From Lactarius indigo (lineage: Eukaryota > Basidiomycota > Agaricomycetes > Russulales > Russulaceae): 64,000 nucleotides of DNA. The stretch is taken from NCBI GenBank assembly GCA_025766275.1, contig JAFKAC010000001.1:248001-312000 (forward strand). Reading direction: 5' to 3'. Shown one piece after another: positions 50,695 to 62,700 of the stretch. The position numbers and the translations under genes were made by a program. Under the pieces are notes generated by a model. That model saw only the letters and a program-made list of their open reading frames with translations. It was not told the origin of the DNA and ran no database searches. Positions within the stretch are counted from its first letter, which is position 1; the number at the start of each line of letters is the position of its first letter.

Positions 50695-51034
50695 GCAGTA
50701 GGTTGAGAGACTGTTTTTAGAGGGGAGAGTGTGCACAAGTGAAGAGGGGTGAAGTTCTGTATTCACCTCCCTCCCCATAGGAGGATATTTATGCTCTATG
50801 GCCCCACCATGTCCATTTGTGCAAAAGTGATGAGTAAAGGCGTCCACAATATTGCATTTTTACACACACCTGATGTGTTTCGCGCTTCTGAGACAGTCAT
50901 AAGACTTCTCCTCATCACTGGACATGATACGCCCACTACTGTACGTATCCTGACTTGCCTAATATGGTAAACATAGTACCGTAATGTTGTAACTGCTATA
51001 GATAAGGTCCTTATGTACTTATCACATTCCAACA
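50695..51034 (-). repeat. Copia-D 3' LTR, remaining 340 bp
   Basis: Continues the LTR after Gypsy-E and its TSD copy. Nearly identical to the Copia-C 3' LTR. Confidence 0.95.
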
Positions 51035-51505
51035 CTTCCCCTTGCTTAGTGCAGCTAGTAAAGCACTTCTAAGCAATAGCCTTACTCTATAGACATAAGG
51101 ATCAGTAATAAACATCGACCGGAAAGGCCTCAACCCTCAAATGTCATAGGGATGTATAGGGGATTTGGTTGCGGGGTCATCGCAACATCCTTTTTGTGAG
51201 GGGTTTTGTAAATCGTAGTAAAGACGCTACTCCCCAACAATGGTTGTCGATCCTCGGTTTCTTATGAGTAATTTGACCTCTCGTACTATGCCTTGATAGA
51301 ACAGGATGTGTGAACTTCCTTCTGGTAGAGATACCAGGGTTGTTTGACGCAAAACCATGAGAGGCTTAGAGTCAGATGACTCAATAAACTTCTATGGTTT
51401 GTGACAAAAGAGCAAGTTGTTCGTGACTCACTTCTAAAGAAGAAGCGATGTACATGGAGAAGCTATGAAAAACCCTTTTTATCTACTACCCTTCAGGCAT
51501 AGTGG
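51035..51505 (-). other. Copia-D 3' untranslated region
   Basis: Counterpart of 26275-26745 in Copia-C, no coding signal. The minus strand ends in a G-rich purine run at the LTR (the plus strand starts CTTCCCCTTGCTT). Confidence 0.75.
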
Positions 51506-54500
51506 TCAAGTTGCTTGAGCTTGCGTAGGCGAGGAAAACTCAAGCCCAAGCTGTTCCCTGAATTTTAGGAACTTAATGCAACCCAGGTTCTTAGTAAAAA
51601 GATCGGCGGGGTTCTCAGCTCCTTCTATAAAGAATAACTCTATCTTCTTATCACGGATTACTTCACGTATGTAGTGGTGACATAAATCAATGTGTTTAAT
51701 CCGTTTTTCTTGAACCGGATTAGAAGATAGGAATATGGAGCCTTGATTATCTCCGCATAATGGAATTGGTTCTAGATTTATTCCAAGCTCATGAAAGAGC
51801 AATCGTATCCAAACCAATTGTCTGCTTGTATCACACAGCGACATATATTCTGCTTCAGTGGATGAGAGCGCAATTGACTTTTGTGCTCTCAAATTCCAGC
51901 AAAATATTCCATTTGCCATTTTTACTAAGTAGCCCATAGTGGACTTCCTGGTAACTGGGTCTGAAGCCCAGTCAGAATCTGCGTATGCTATTATACCAGC
52001 ATCACTCTTGCCGTCATAGACTAAGGCATAGTTTGAAGTACCAAGTAAGTAGCGGCATATGTAAAGAGCACACTTTAAATGGTCTTCTGATGGGTTGGCA
52101 GCAAACTGCGCCATTTTGGTAACAGCATAGGCAATATCCGGTCGCGTACCAATCATAATGTATAGGAGTGATCCTATCACTTGTTGGTATGAAGCGTGGA
52201 GATCTGGAGATGCAGTTCCCTTATTAGGGGTAGGATGATACCCTTCCGGTAGTGGAGTGGGTACTGATTTGGCGTTAATCAGTTTGAAGTGCTGCAACAC
52301 TTTCTGAAGGTAATCCTGCTGATCGATCAGGATTCTACCTTTAGAACATAGTATGCGCATTCGAAGAAACTCTTTGGTATCACCAAGGTCTCTGCATTCC
52401 CAGATTCTCATGAAGCGCTGCTTCAGGGAATCAATATGTTTTTTGTGTCTCCCGAGGAAGAGGACATCATCGACGTAGACAATTACTACAATTGTTTTAT
52501 CCTCATTTACAAACAGACCTGAGTCTGATTGTAGACGTGTACAACTTAGAGTGCCCATGGATTTATCCAGCGCTCTCCACCAAGCAAGAGCAGCTTGTTT
52601 AAGTCCATAGATGGCTTTTTTAAGGCGCATCACTTTGTTTTGTTGGCCAGGGATTTTAAACCCTTCAGGTTGTTCCATGTAGAGTTCCTCATCGAGGTCT
52701 CCATATAGGAAGGCTGTTTGATGTCCAGTCCAGAGATGTGCCAATCCTTCAGCGCTGTAAGCGCGAGCATCATCTGGACGGTCTCAAAGTGTACCACAGG
52801 TGAGAATATTTCGTCATAATCAATGCCTTCAACCTGAGAAAAGCCTTTGGCAACTAGCCTGGCTTTCTTTCGACCATCTGACTTTAAGTCAAATACCCAT
52901 TGATTCTTGATAACCTTTCTGCCTTTCGGTGGGTTAACAAGTTCGTAGACTTTGCGATTGCGAAGGGAAGCAAGTTCCTCTTTGCATGCATTACGCCACT
53001 CCTCCTGAGAGTCACTTGGCATTTTAATAATGTCCCGATAGGTCCATTCACAAATATTAGAGGTATCAGGTGCATCTAGATCTATTGGTGAAACTGCTTT
53101 GGCAAGCAGAAGATCTAGAAATTTGACTCCCCCTTCCTGAGCAAGGCGGGTGAGCAATTGTTGCTCTACTTCATCATCCGAAAGGTGCGGATTATCACCC
53201 GGTGCACTAGAAGGACCAGACTCGGGTTGCTCAGGAAAATCTCCTGGTACGGTCTGATCTTGACGTGAATGCAACCGAGAGCTACTCGGCTGGTCACCAG
53301 TCAATTGTCACCATGTGCGAGTCCGCTCAATGTCACGAATTATCATAGTAGGAGGCCTATCTCCATAGACATTATCTGGATGAGAAGTGGGTTTCCTTGT
53401 ACGCGCTGTTCTCCTAGGTTGACTAGGACCTGGTACAGGTTGCAGCGGTAAAGGCGGAGGTAGCAGCGATCCAGTACCTCCAGTAGATGTACTGGGAGGT
53501 CCAGGCCCAACAGGCTGGGGAGCGCTTCTCCATTTTGGAGGCTCAGGTGGAGGGTCATCATCAACACCAGGAGTGGTATCATCTACAGACAGCTCATCAT
53601 CTGAAGCTGTATCATCTAACTGAGTTACACCTTTAGGTTTACTCCTGACGCTGTCAGAAGGACACTTAGGAAATAGTCCTTCATCAAAGAGTGCTTTGTC
53701 CAAATAGAACAAGGTATTGGGTGTGCGCATGAAGACATCAGCCTTCATCCCAGATCCTCTACCAAGGTAGATCATGAGTTCGCTTTTAGGGGAAAGTTTA
53801 GTAACCCGGCGAGCCTCAGGGATATGGACATATGCACCCAAACCAAACACTTGAAGATGAGAAATATCAGGTACTTCATTGTACAATAGTTTATAAGGAG
53901 TCTGCCATTGAAGGCGACTAATTGGAGTTCTATTGTAACAATGTGTAGCGTGTAGGACTGCAAATTCCCACCAACTCTGAGGTAAACAAGCATCAAGGCG
54001 CATAGCCTGAGCTTTGTCCATTATGGTGTGCATAAAGTGCTCAGCACGCCCATTTTGTTGTGGCATATGTGGCGCAGACTGTAGCACTGTAATGCCAGCA
54101 TCCTTTAATTGCTTTAGGAAAGCATCCGACTTATATTCACCACCAGCATCAGACATCCATTCTTTTATGGTAGCGTTAAATTGATTTTTTATTAACGCAA
54201 GCCACTGCTTTAAAGCAGTAATAGCAGAGGCTTTATCCCGTAAAAGAGTGATCCAAGCAAAGGAAGTATAATCGTCAAAAAAGACAACAAAATACTTGTA
54301 CTTGTGATACGACGGTATAGGGAAGCTTTTTAAATCGGAATGAATTCGATTAAAAGAAGCTTTAGCCCTAGTTTCAGAAGGCGGATGAGATGCTGCAGGC
54401 ATTTTTCCTTGCACACATCCTGGACATAGTTTTTCAGAGGTAGGAATTACAATCCCATCAGGGAAACCCTTAGTGTTTTCCTTAGATCGTCTTAGAACCT

Positions 54501-56766
54501 CTTTAGATGGGTGTCCGAGGCGACGATGCATAAGATCATAATCTACATTTTGCAATGCAGATATGTTTGCATATTGCGACTCAATTAGAGTAGAAATAGA
54601 GGCATCTAGCCAATATAGTGATTGTCCGTGAACTAGGGGTTTACATTGGACAATTGTTTTGTTTTTTCTTAGCAAGGTTATATGCTGCGAATTCCCCAAA
54701 ACGCGCAATCCTTGCTGTAGAAAGACTCCCATTGATAAAAGCCGCGTGCTCATAGAGGGTATGTGAAAGACTGGATGAACTCGTGTAGTTACAAGCTTAT
54801 CTGCGAGATAATGCTCAAGCAAGACAGTTCCTATTCCTTCAACATATATCATGTGAGCCGCAGTTTTAACAGGTATTCTTTCAGACTTGGGTAGTGACTT
54901 ATACTTGATAAAATCACTAATTTGGTTGGTAAAATGTGCTGAGGCTCCTGAGTCAAGGAGCCACATATTTTTTGTACGCTTCAGACATTCTGCACATTGG
55001 CTGAAGTACTCATTATGCTCACACTCAAGAAAATCGAGAAGAGCGCTGCTAATATTGTACATTTCAGACAACTTTGTTACATGCGACACTACTACGTTAT
55101 TATTAAACCTGCCACCCTTTAGACTTCTTGGGGTCAGGGCTAATTCTAGAACGTTGTCAGCATGTAATAAGCAAAATGAAGGAGTTACGTACTCTTCTTC
55201 ATCGGAACCCCAATCCAGGACCTCATCTGGACCGGTTAGAAAGTGTTCGGGGGTTTCTGCCTGCGAGCCCGGTGGAGATACCAAAGTACCAAAGTTGGGG
55301 TGCGTCAGAAGCCCCTGAGATTGTAGGAATTGCTGGTTTCTAGTCCATGCGGCAAGAATTAGTTCGTGAGAAGGAACTCTTGGAATAGAACTGGAACCAG
55401 TAAATCCCGGTTGTTCCCACATTTTTGTTATCTCCTCTGCCTCAACTGTCTCCGGATCAACGTAATCAGGAGTCTGAGCTCGGCAATCTGTTACCGAGTC
55501 AAGATCCGATACTGTCAAATCACTTAAGTCTATTTGCAGGGCATTAGATGACTCACTGCAATAGGTGGCAATCTTAGAGTCGTCTAGACTCTCAATATCA
55601 ACTATTGGTTGTGCGCCCGCTGGAGGCGGTTGCGACATATCAACGTCGAAATCGGAGTCGTATTCTTCATCAATAAACTTCTCAATCCGAGGGCGCATTT
55701 GTGCATCCACATTGGCAAAGCGCTGCTCAAGTGTCTTCGTGGTCTGAACTGTAGCGGGTACATTCAGCCGCTCTGCGAGCGTCATAGCGGTATTAACGGA
55801 AGGAAAGAAGCCGGGAGACCTCTGAGGGGTAGAGGATTTGACTTCTGTACGAGTAGAGACCCCAGATGACCCAATATGGATCACCTTGTGAGAAGTAGGT
55901 GGAGATAGTGCGGCAACGGAAGCTATGTGGGAATACTGGGGAGCGCCGCCACGTGCTTTGCCTTTCCCTTTTCCTCTGCCACGACTGGATCCTCATCCTC
56001 CGCGCTGCCGGTTAGGCTGCTGCTGGGAAGACGGGCCAGGGGCATTGGAAGTAGAAGGCTGCGGCTGCTGCTGACTACCCTGCTTAGAAAAGCGAGGGTT
56101 ATTGCGCTTGTGCTTAACGGCAGAAAGCTTCTGCGCATTATGAGCACCCTTATGCTGTCCGCGATTAGTTTCGGTCTCAAACTGCCCAATGACTACAGAA
56201 GCAACTGAGTCAAGTTTGAGATCCGTAGTGGCAGTGGCACTACAGATAATGGGAATGAGATTCTCCCATTTCTGAGGAAGAGCGGACATGGCGATTAATG
56301 CCTGAAGGGGGGGCTTTATAGCAAGCGTCGTAGCATTAGCACCAGTGCCGACAGTTATTGCACCGAGACGAGAAAAGGCAGCTGCCATCTTCTCAAATGT
56401 TGCGACAGGGCTCTGGTTAGGATTGAAGCGAATAGAAATCACTTCTTTAAAGTCCTTGTAGATGCGGGGTAAAGAGACCGCTCCATAGCGATCTTTAACC
56501 ACATTCCAGAGAACCTGGGCAGAGGTACCAGTAACAGCTTGCTGGATCGCAGGAGAAAGACGAAGGGTAAGATTACCCCTGGCCATTTCATCACTACAAT
56601 GCCAAGCAGCTTGAACGTCGGCAGCGGCGGTTGTGTCGAGAGGGATAGATCCATCAACATAACCCCAGAGTCCTTGGGACATGAAGAAGGCTTGCATGGC
56701 ATTCGACCAGATGGCCCAGTTAGAGCCATCGAACACGGGGACAAGAGCAGTAAGTTGCGAGGACAT
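51506..56766 (-). pseudogene. Copia-D Gag-Pol, three breaks
   Basis: The minus strand from ATG 56766 has the same domains as Copia-C: Gag with an RG-rich patch instead of a clear CCHC knuckle, protease LLDSGASAHF, integrase (HSDLKSF, SDAGGEY), RT YVDD, and RNase H STEAEYMS. Breaks: TGA 55993-55995 where Copia-C has CGA (RGRGSG patch); a TGA after TRTW (about 53305-53307); and a one-base loss at DIK-TAFLYG (near 52718). The last two are shared with Copia-C. Unlike Copia-C it is open across the protease region and shows the empty MITE site. Confidence 0.93.
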
Positions 56767-57120
56767 AGTTGGTGATAAATCTGTTGGCTTTGAGAACGTC
56801 AGTATCAGAGTTTCATCATAATACTGAGTGAGATAATAAAGCCAGCATTAATCCGTTCGACTACAGAGCAAACTCTGCAGACTTTGGTCTTTGGAGACTA
56901 CCATAGTCTATGCCAAAAGAACTGCTCGACCATGTCAACGTTAGACAGTGGGCCAAGTCTGTGTACTCCTTTAGAGTACAATACTGGGTCTGTTATGAAC
57001 CAGGGCGCCTTCCAGGGTCTGTTCGCTGTGTCTCATAACAAATCTGCTCTTCCATAGGAGATACAGATAGTATGAGTGCGCCACCACTGGATGCTACTTC
57101 GTCAAGAAGTGCAATGGCAA

Positions 57121-57143
57121 GCCCTGTAACAGGGCCCATAACC
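57121..57143 (-). other. Copia-D primer-binding site, half-tRNA-iMet type
   Basis: Minus strand GGTTATGGGCCCTGTTACAG abuts the 5' LTR. About 350 bases of untranslated leader (56767-57120) separate it from the Gag ATG. Confidence 0.8.
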
Positions 57144-57544
57144 TGTTGCGCAGCAAAAGCCTTACAGGCTAAAGTGCAGCACACAGGAGGGACATTCTCA
57201 CCTTTGCAGTAGGTTGAGAGACTGTTTTAGAGGGGAGAGTGTGCACAAGTGAAGAGGGGTGAAGTTCTGTATTCGCCTCCCTCCCCATAGGAGGATATTT
57301 ATGCTCTATGGCCCCACCATGTCCATTTGCGCAAAAGTGATGAGTAAAGGCGTCCACAATATTGCGTTTTTACACACACCTGATGTGTTTCGCGCTTCTG
57401 AGACAGTCATAAGACTTCTCCTCATCACCGGACATGATACGCCCACTACCGTACGTATCCTGACTTGCCTAATATGGTAAACATAGTACCGTAATGTTGT
57501 AACTGCTATAGATAAGGTCCTTATGTACTTATCACGTTCCAACA
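57144..57544 (-). repeat. Copia-D 5' LTR
   Basis: 401 bp (one T fewer in a T run). It has several CpG-site differences from its 3' LTR and is the most distinct of the four LTRs. Followed by GTTAC (57545-57549). Confidence 0.96.
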
Positions 57545-57877
57545 GTTACGCTATTGGTTACTTACTATTCCAGTGGCGCTTTAAAGCCCGCGTGTATCTG
57601 TATAAGTAGTTGACTCGGAAGACCAAGAGTCCCCATCTTGGTCTTCTTCAATCCACCTTCTTGACTCGTCTCTTGCTTGCCTTAGTCTCGGACTAAGTGT
57701 GCCTCCGCTTCTATCCACCAAGGGATAGTCCTTCTTTACTCTAGCTGCAGTGTGTGCCAAGCATGCCCCTGTTCAGCTCGCATTGGGTTGACACGTGATC
57801 CCCATTTGCTCATTTTTCGCTAAGTCAATTACGCCTTCCTTGAGTCCAAGTCGGACTAACGCTGGTGGAGCGTAACA
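57545..57877 (+). repeat. Gypsy-F 3' LTR, 3' piece (333 bp)
   Basis: Starts GTTACGCTATTGG, the exact continuation of the LTR piece cut at 27148, and ends GGAGCGTAACA. It is in plus orientation, opposite to the rest of Gypsy-F, and isolated from any Gypsy internal region. Confidence 0.94.
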
Positions 57878-58009
57878 CCCAACCAGCTTCGATTTCTTTC
57901 TTTACTCGGCACAGTTATTATATTCCTCAACCTCCCAAACCTGCCTATCTCGAGCTGTTCTATGAACCATCTAGCAGCAGTTTGGGGTATCAGCGGTAAT
58001 AAGTACAGA

Positions 58010-58345
58010 CCAGCAAGCTTAGATGGCCAAGCAGCCACCACGTGCGAGAAGGAATCGCGTTGAAGCATCAAGATCGGAACCGAATTGAGCAAATGCTGCA
58101 ACTTCGCGGTAATGAGCAATAGAGTTTCAGTGAACCAGCAAACTGAATGATCAAGCGGGCACCACGTACGAGAAGAAAGCGTGTTGAAGCATCGAGATCA
58201 AAACCGAATCAAGCGAACGCCACAATGGCCAAGCAGACACCACGTGCGAGAAGGAAGTGCGTCAAAGCATCGAGATCGGAACAACTGGGTGAATGCTACA
58301 AGGTAAAAGCTTTAGTGAACCAGCAAGCTTGGATGGCAGACGATG
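58010..58345 (+). repeat. Imperfect tandem repeat with CACCACGTGCGAGAAGG core
   Basis: Three diverged copies of a unit of about 100-120 bp. Shared words are GCACCACGTACGAGAAG, GAAGCATCGAGATC, GAATCAAGCGAA, GCTGCAACTTCGCGG and GTTTCAGTGAACCAGCAA. Single copies occur at 42660-42803 (minus) and in part at 19219-19245. No convincing coding function. Confidence 0.7.
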
Positions 58346-59173
58346 GCTCAGATTCTTTTAGTTAGCGCGAAACATTTTGGGCTGTAAACAGAGGGCGGTG
58401 TAGCGGTATGACTTATCGCAACAACTAGACCAAGAAAAGGGTAAGTGAACTGAACTGGTGCACACCCAAGCCTAGCGCGGAGACAAGTCACGCGCCGAAC
58501 GTACAGTCACTGCGGAGGATATGCACACGTGAGGTCTTTATGCAAGACCAAAGGCAAGGTGATCACGCAGTGGCACGCTGAGTGGAGAACCAAGAGGACA
58601 AGTTAACATTGGAGAAGTAAGGGAGGTACAAGAGAGATATGCACCTGAGTGGAGAACCAAGAGGACAAGTTGGTTCCACTCAGGACGCTACATGAGGGTC
58701 TATATACTATGCTGCGGCTGAGTTCGAATTACTACGGAACCTTATTACTAAAGGTATGTGTAATAGTAATGAGTCAGGCGCTGACGCGTCGTGTCTAATA
58801 ATAGCGTTATCTATTGTGCTGACTGATGCACAGTCATCAACGCTGACAGAACAGTGACGTGTCCTTATCTATGAGTCACAACCCTATGACAACGTAGTCT
58901 AGAACTATCTAGAATGTTCCCTGCTTATCGTCCAATGAGAAACTACTATACTTAATGAGGAAAGTGACCTAAAGAGGTAACATCCGATAAGGAAGTTACT
59001 GTCCCACGGTCACGTGCTTGTAGGTGCACATGTTGGCATCACGTGACTAACTATCTTATCATATCTAATGATAAGGACTTGGATGTTTGACATAACGTTG
59101 GAGACTCGTATCTCTACCAAATAAATCCATAAAAATATGGAAAAATAAGGTGAAAATAGAGCGTCCGTGACAG
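58346..59173. other. Unassigned DNA, possibly an old Copia LTR relic
   Basis: No ORF of note. GAACCAAGAGGACAAGTT occurs twice (58593 and 58656), and the surroundings recall the Copia-G LTR (GCAAGGTGAT, GAGGACAAGTTAAC). A TATATA motif at about 58700 would serve the minus strand. I could not place LTR ends or a TSD. Confidence 0.3.
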
Positions 59174-59694
59174 TGTAACGTCGTCACGACGTTAGCTCGA
59201 CTTGAGCTCTATAGAGGCGGTAACGACTTAGCGAATATCCTGAGGACACGAAAGTCCAGGAACAGCGAGTATCTTGAAGACACGAAGGTCCAAGCGAGAT
59301 GATGGTGAACACTCGAAGGTGCACTCCTTAGAGAGACAATAGAGAGAAAGAGAGAGGGAGAAAGAGAAAGAAACTAGTGACGATTCAAGAAGACCAAGAT
59401 GGCGTATCTTGGTCTTCACAAGACAGATTAAATACAAGTCGAGCAGGCTTTCAAGCGCTGCTATGAGTCACAGTGATATAGCGTCCAACGTGTCGCATAA
59501 GTAGCTCGAATCCTAATACTACTACTACTAGTATTAGTGGCGTGGTCCTCAGTCAGCAATCATCGCGCAATCTCCTATCGTACTCGTAATCACCTATCGT
59601 AAGTCCGCAACTAATCTACCTTACCACCGTAGTTGCAACCGGTACAGTAAGGGTATCAAGCCAAATGTCATGGTACAAGCATTGAATCGTAACA
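59174..59694 (-). repeat. Gypsy-H 3' LTR
   Basis: 521 bp from TGTAACGTCG to ATCGTAACA; the left boundary rests on the TG rule and the inverted-end match. On the minus strand TATTTAAT is followed about 34 bases later by ATCTTGGTCTTC, as in Gypsy-2. The polypurine tract CTTAAAAGGGGGGTGA (59695-59710, minus) abuts it. Confidence 0.82.
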
Positions 59695-59725
59695 TCACCC
59701 CCCTTTTAAGCGTGAGGCCCCAGAC

Positions 59726-62700
59726 TCACCGAAAGTCACGAGCTGGCCAGTCGCGCTGTTCGTCAGCGATGCGCTCTAGGGCGGTCGCGCGCTCTAGGCG
59801 ATAGATGGAGTCGCGCCGATTGTCCTGCGCACACTCGATCATCGCGCGGAGTTGACTCACTCTGGCGCGGAGTCGATCCAGCTCGTAGCTGGCCGCGCGG
59901 AAGCGCGTGACCTCCGCGGTGAGAGACTCATCGTTGATACGATTGAGTGCGCGGTCGGTGATCTTGTCGGCCTCGAAGACGACGAGGTCCTCGTGCGGGT
60001 ACGTGGGGCGAAGTGCGGCGGAGACGTGGGGTTCGGCGTAGAAGGGCTTACCGTAGACGTGTGGCGAGCCCGGTATGACCCCTAATATGAGTGGGTCCGC
60101 CCCTCCGATGATTTGGACGTGTGATGCGTCCCTCTCTACTCCGTCTGGCCCGGTGATGGGGTATCGAATGTAATGGGGTCGTCGGTTCGCCTGGAACCCT
60201 TCAGGCGCAATGACATGCGCAGGGTCCTCGGCGGCGGTGAACGGACGGTGATCGGCGGCACCAGGCACGCGCACACGTCCTCGATACATGGGGGAGCCGT
60301 CGGTGTAGACGAGCCAGGGTGTGACGAGGGGATTATCAGCGTCGCGTTTCGTTCGAAGGAAGGGGTGTCTCGCCGGGTAATAATCTTCGTCGTCATGGCC
60401 AGCCTCAGCTGCCGCCATCGCTGCCGCCGCTCGCGCATCTCCCTCAGTCGGGCCGCTGCTGAGTCGAGCTGTTCCTTCTGCCACTCCGCTGCTACTCTCC
60501 TCCAGCCCTCCAACTCGTACTCCATCAGCGCTTGAACGCTGGTCGTTGCTCGGGAAAACTCCGCGAACGCCAATGAGGTCGTCGCTTGGGGGGATAACGG
60601 CGATCGGCTCCCGTTCGCCGCTATTGTTTCGGAAGACATGGACGACGGCTCGGTCATTGTCGGGGGTAGTTGTTGGGTCGGGGAATCTTGTGATGACGTT
60701 GATCCACTCTTGTGCGGTGATGGGCCCCTCTGCTGGTGTAAGAGGCGTCCATGGTGTGAGCTGAGTGTTCAGAACTTCGGTGTCGTCGTCCTCAGCCAAG
60801 AGGGCGCGGGCGTCTTCTGTGAGGGAGTCGAGGAGCTGCGCTTGTGTGACATGTCGCAATGGGGAAGTAGGCATAAGAGTGGTAGTGGTAGAGCGTAGGA
60901 AGAGGGGATGACTTTCCTCCGTCCTTGCGCTGCTCATTTTAACCGTTCTCCTGCGCGTCTGCGTCTCCTGGTATAGGCGGAGGGCTTCGGGTGCGAAGAC
61001 GTCATCCTTATTGACCCACTGGTTCTCCGAGTCTGGATACCCTTTCCATTTGATCAGGTACTGGAGGCGTCGCCCTCTGCCGAAGTGCCGGGAATCCAGA
61101 ATGGCCTCGACCTCGTACTCTTCTTCTCCATCAATCAATTCGGGCGGCGGTCGTGTGAAGTTTTCCCCATGTAAAAGGGTTTGTTTGTAAGGGGTGAGAA
61201 GATCAATGTGAAACACTGGGTGAATGCTCCACTGCGTGGGAAGTTCCAATCGATAATTGTAGGGGGACATCACCTGTATCACCCGAAAAGGTCCGTGGCG
61301 TCGCGCCGCTAATTTTGCTGTAGGCTGATTCGTCCGGAGGTGTTTGCCTTCAAGCCACACAAGATCGTTGACGTTGAATCTGGGCGTATCTTTGTTGCGT
61401 ACCCATGACTCCTGGGCCTTCTTCATGAGGCGTTGGGCATCGTTTCTAGCTTCTTTTAGCTGCGTTAGTCGCGCAGTCACAGAGGGAATTGGAGACGGCT
61501 TATCGGTCCAATCCGCTTGAAGGTTGTATCCCATGAGAAGTTGGAACGGCGATTGTTTGGTGTGTTCATGTGGCCAGTTGTTGTGCGCAAATTCAGCGAT
61601 TGGTAGATAAGTTACCCAGTTATCTTGCCGCTCGTTCACCCAAAAGCGTAGGTACTGTTCCAGCCACTGGTTAGTTCGTTCGGACTGTCCATCGGTGCGC
61701 GGATGATATGCGGTCGATATGTTCTGCTGGATCCCCAGGATGCGGCATACTTCCCTGGTAAACTTTGATGTGAAGCGGGGGTCGCGGTCGCTTATTATCT
61801 TGCGCGGCAACCCGAAGCGTTTGAACACTTGGGTGACGTACAGAGCCGCCGATTCTTCGGCGGTAATCTCTTCGCGACATGGGATAAAAATAGAGGCCTT
61901 GCTGCAGTCGTGGTCCGTGACAGTTAGTATACTGTCGTACCCCTCGGAAACAGGGAGTTTGGTGATGAAGTCTACCGCCACCGTGTGGAACGGCATGGCT
62001 TCCAATATTGGCGTGATGGGATGCAGCGCGGCCCGTATAGGTCTTGTGTTAACTTTATTTCTCTGGCATTCGGCGCAGCCTTGCACGTATTCGTATACGT
62101 CTCTCCGGAGTCGTGGCCACCAGTAGTGTCTTTCCAGGATGCGTTGAGTTCTCGCAATTCCCGGATGGCCATGTATGGGCAAGTCGTGATGGTCGTGTAT
62201 CAGTACACGTTGAGTTGACGCGGGTCCTGTGACTACGAACCTGCCGTCCTTATACCATTCTCCTTGTATTTTCTTGAGGTGGTGAGGGTCGGCCCATATC
62301 TTAATCACCTCTTCGTCTTGCTGATGGCGTGGTTGCAGTAGGTTTGGATTCGCGATGAAGGTGCGCGCGGTGTTAAGGGTTCGTACGAAAACTTTGGGAG
62401 GTAGGACCACTACTTCGCTATTGTCCCCAACTCCTTGGTCGTAGTCTGGTCGTCTCGACAGGGCGTCTGCTCTTCCGTTGTTCTTTCCCTTAATGTGATG
62501 AATTTCAAAGTCGTATTCGGACAGTTCGAGTACTTCCCTTGTGACTCGTCTACTGATCTTCTGTGGTGACTTCCAGTACTGTAGGTTTAGGTGGTCCGAA
62601 TAGATCTTGATCTTGTGGGGGGCACCTGCGAGAAGTGGTCGCCAGTTCCGCAGGGCCTTGACTATTGCGAGCAGCTCTAAGTCGTAGATGTCGTAGTTTC

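Larger units (their letters stand above)
42811..57544 (-). mobile_element. Copia-D: Ty1/Copia retrotransposon, split by Gypsy-E, at the right inversion breakpoint
   Basis: Minus-strand sister of Copia-C without the MITE. The 3' LTR is cut by Gypsy-E into 42811-42872 and 50695-51034 (402 bp when joined); the 5' LTR is 57144-57544 (401 bp). Flanks are CATCT on the left and GTTAC on the right, mismatched with each other but matching the flanks of Copia-C. Gag-pol carries a private TGA plus the stop and frameshift shared with Copia-C. Confidence 0.95.

Noticed and set aside
58147..58365. 72-codon ORF as a small gene
   Set aside because: It is the translation of the imperfect tandem repeat; neighbouring copies are not open in the same frame.
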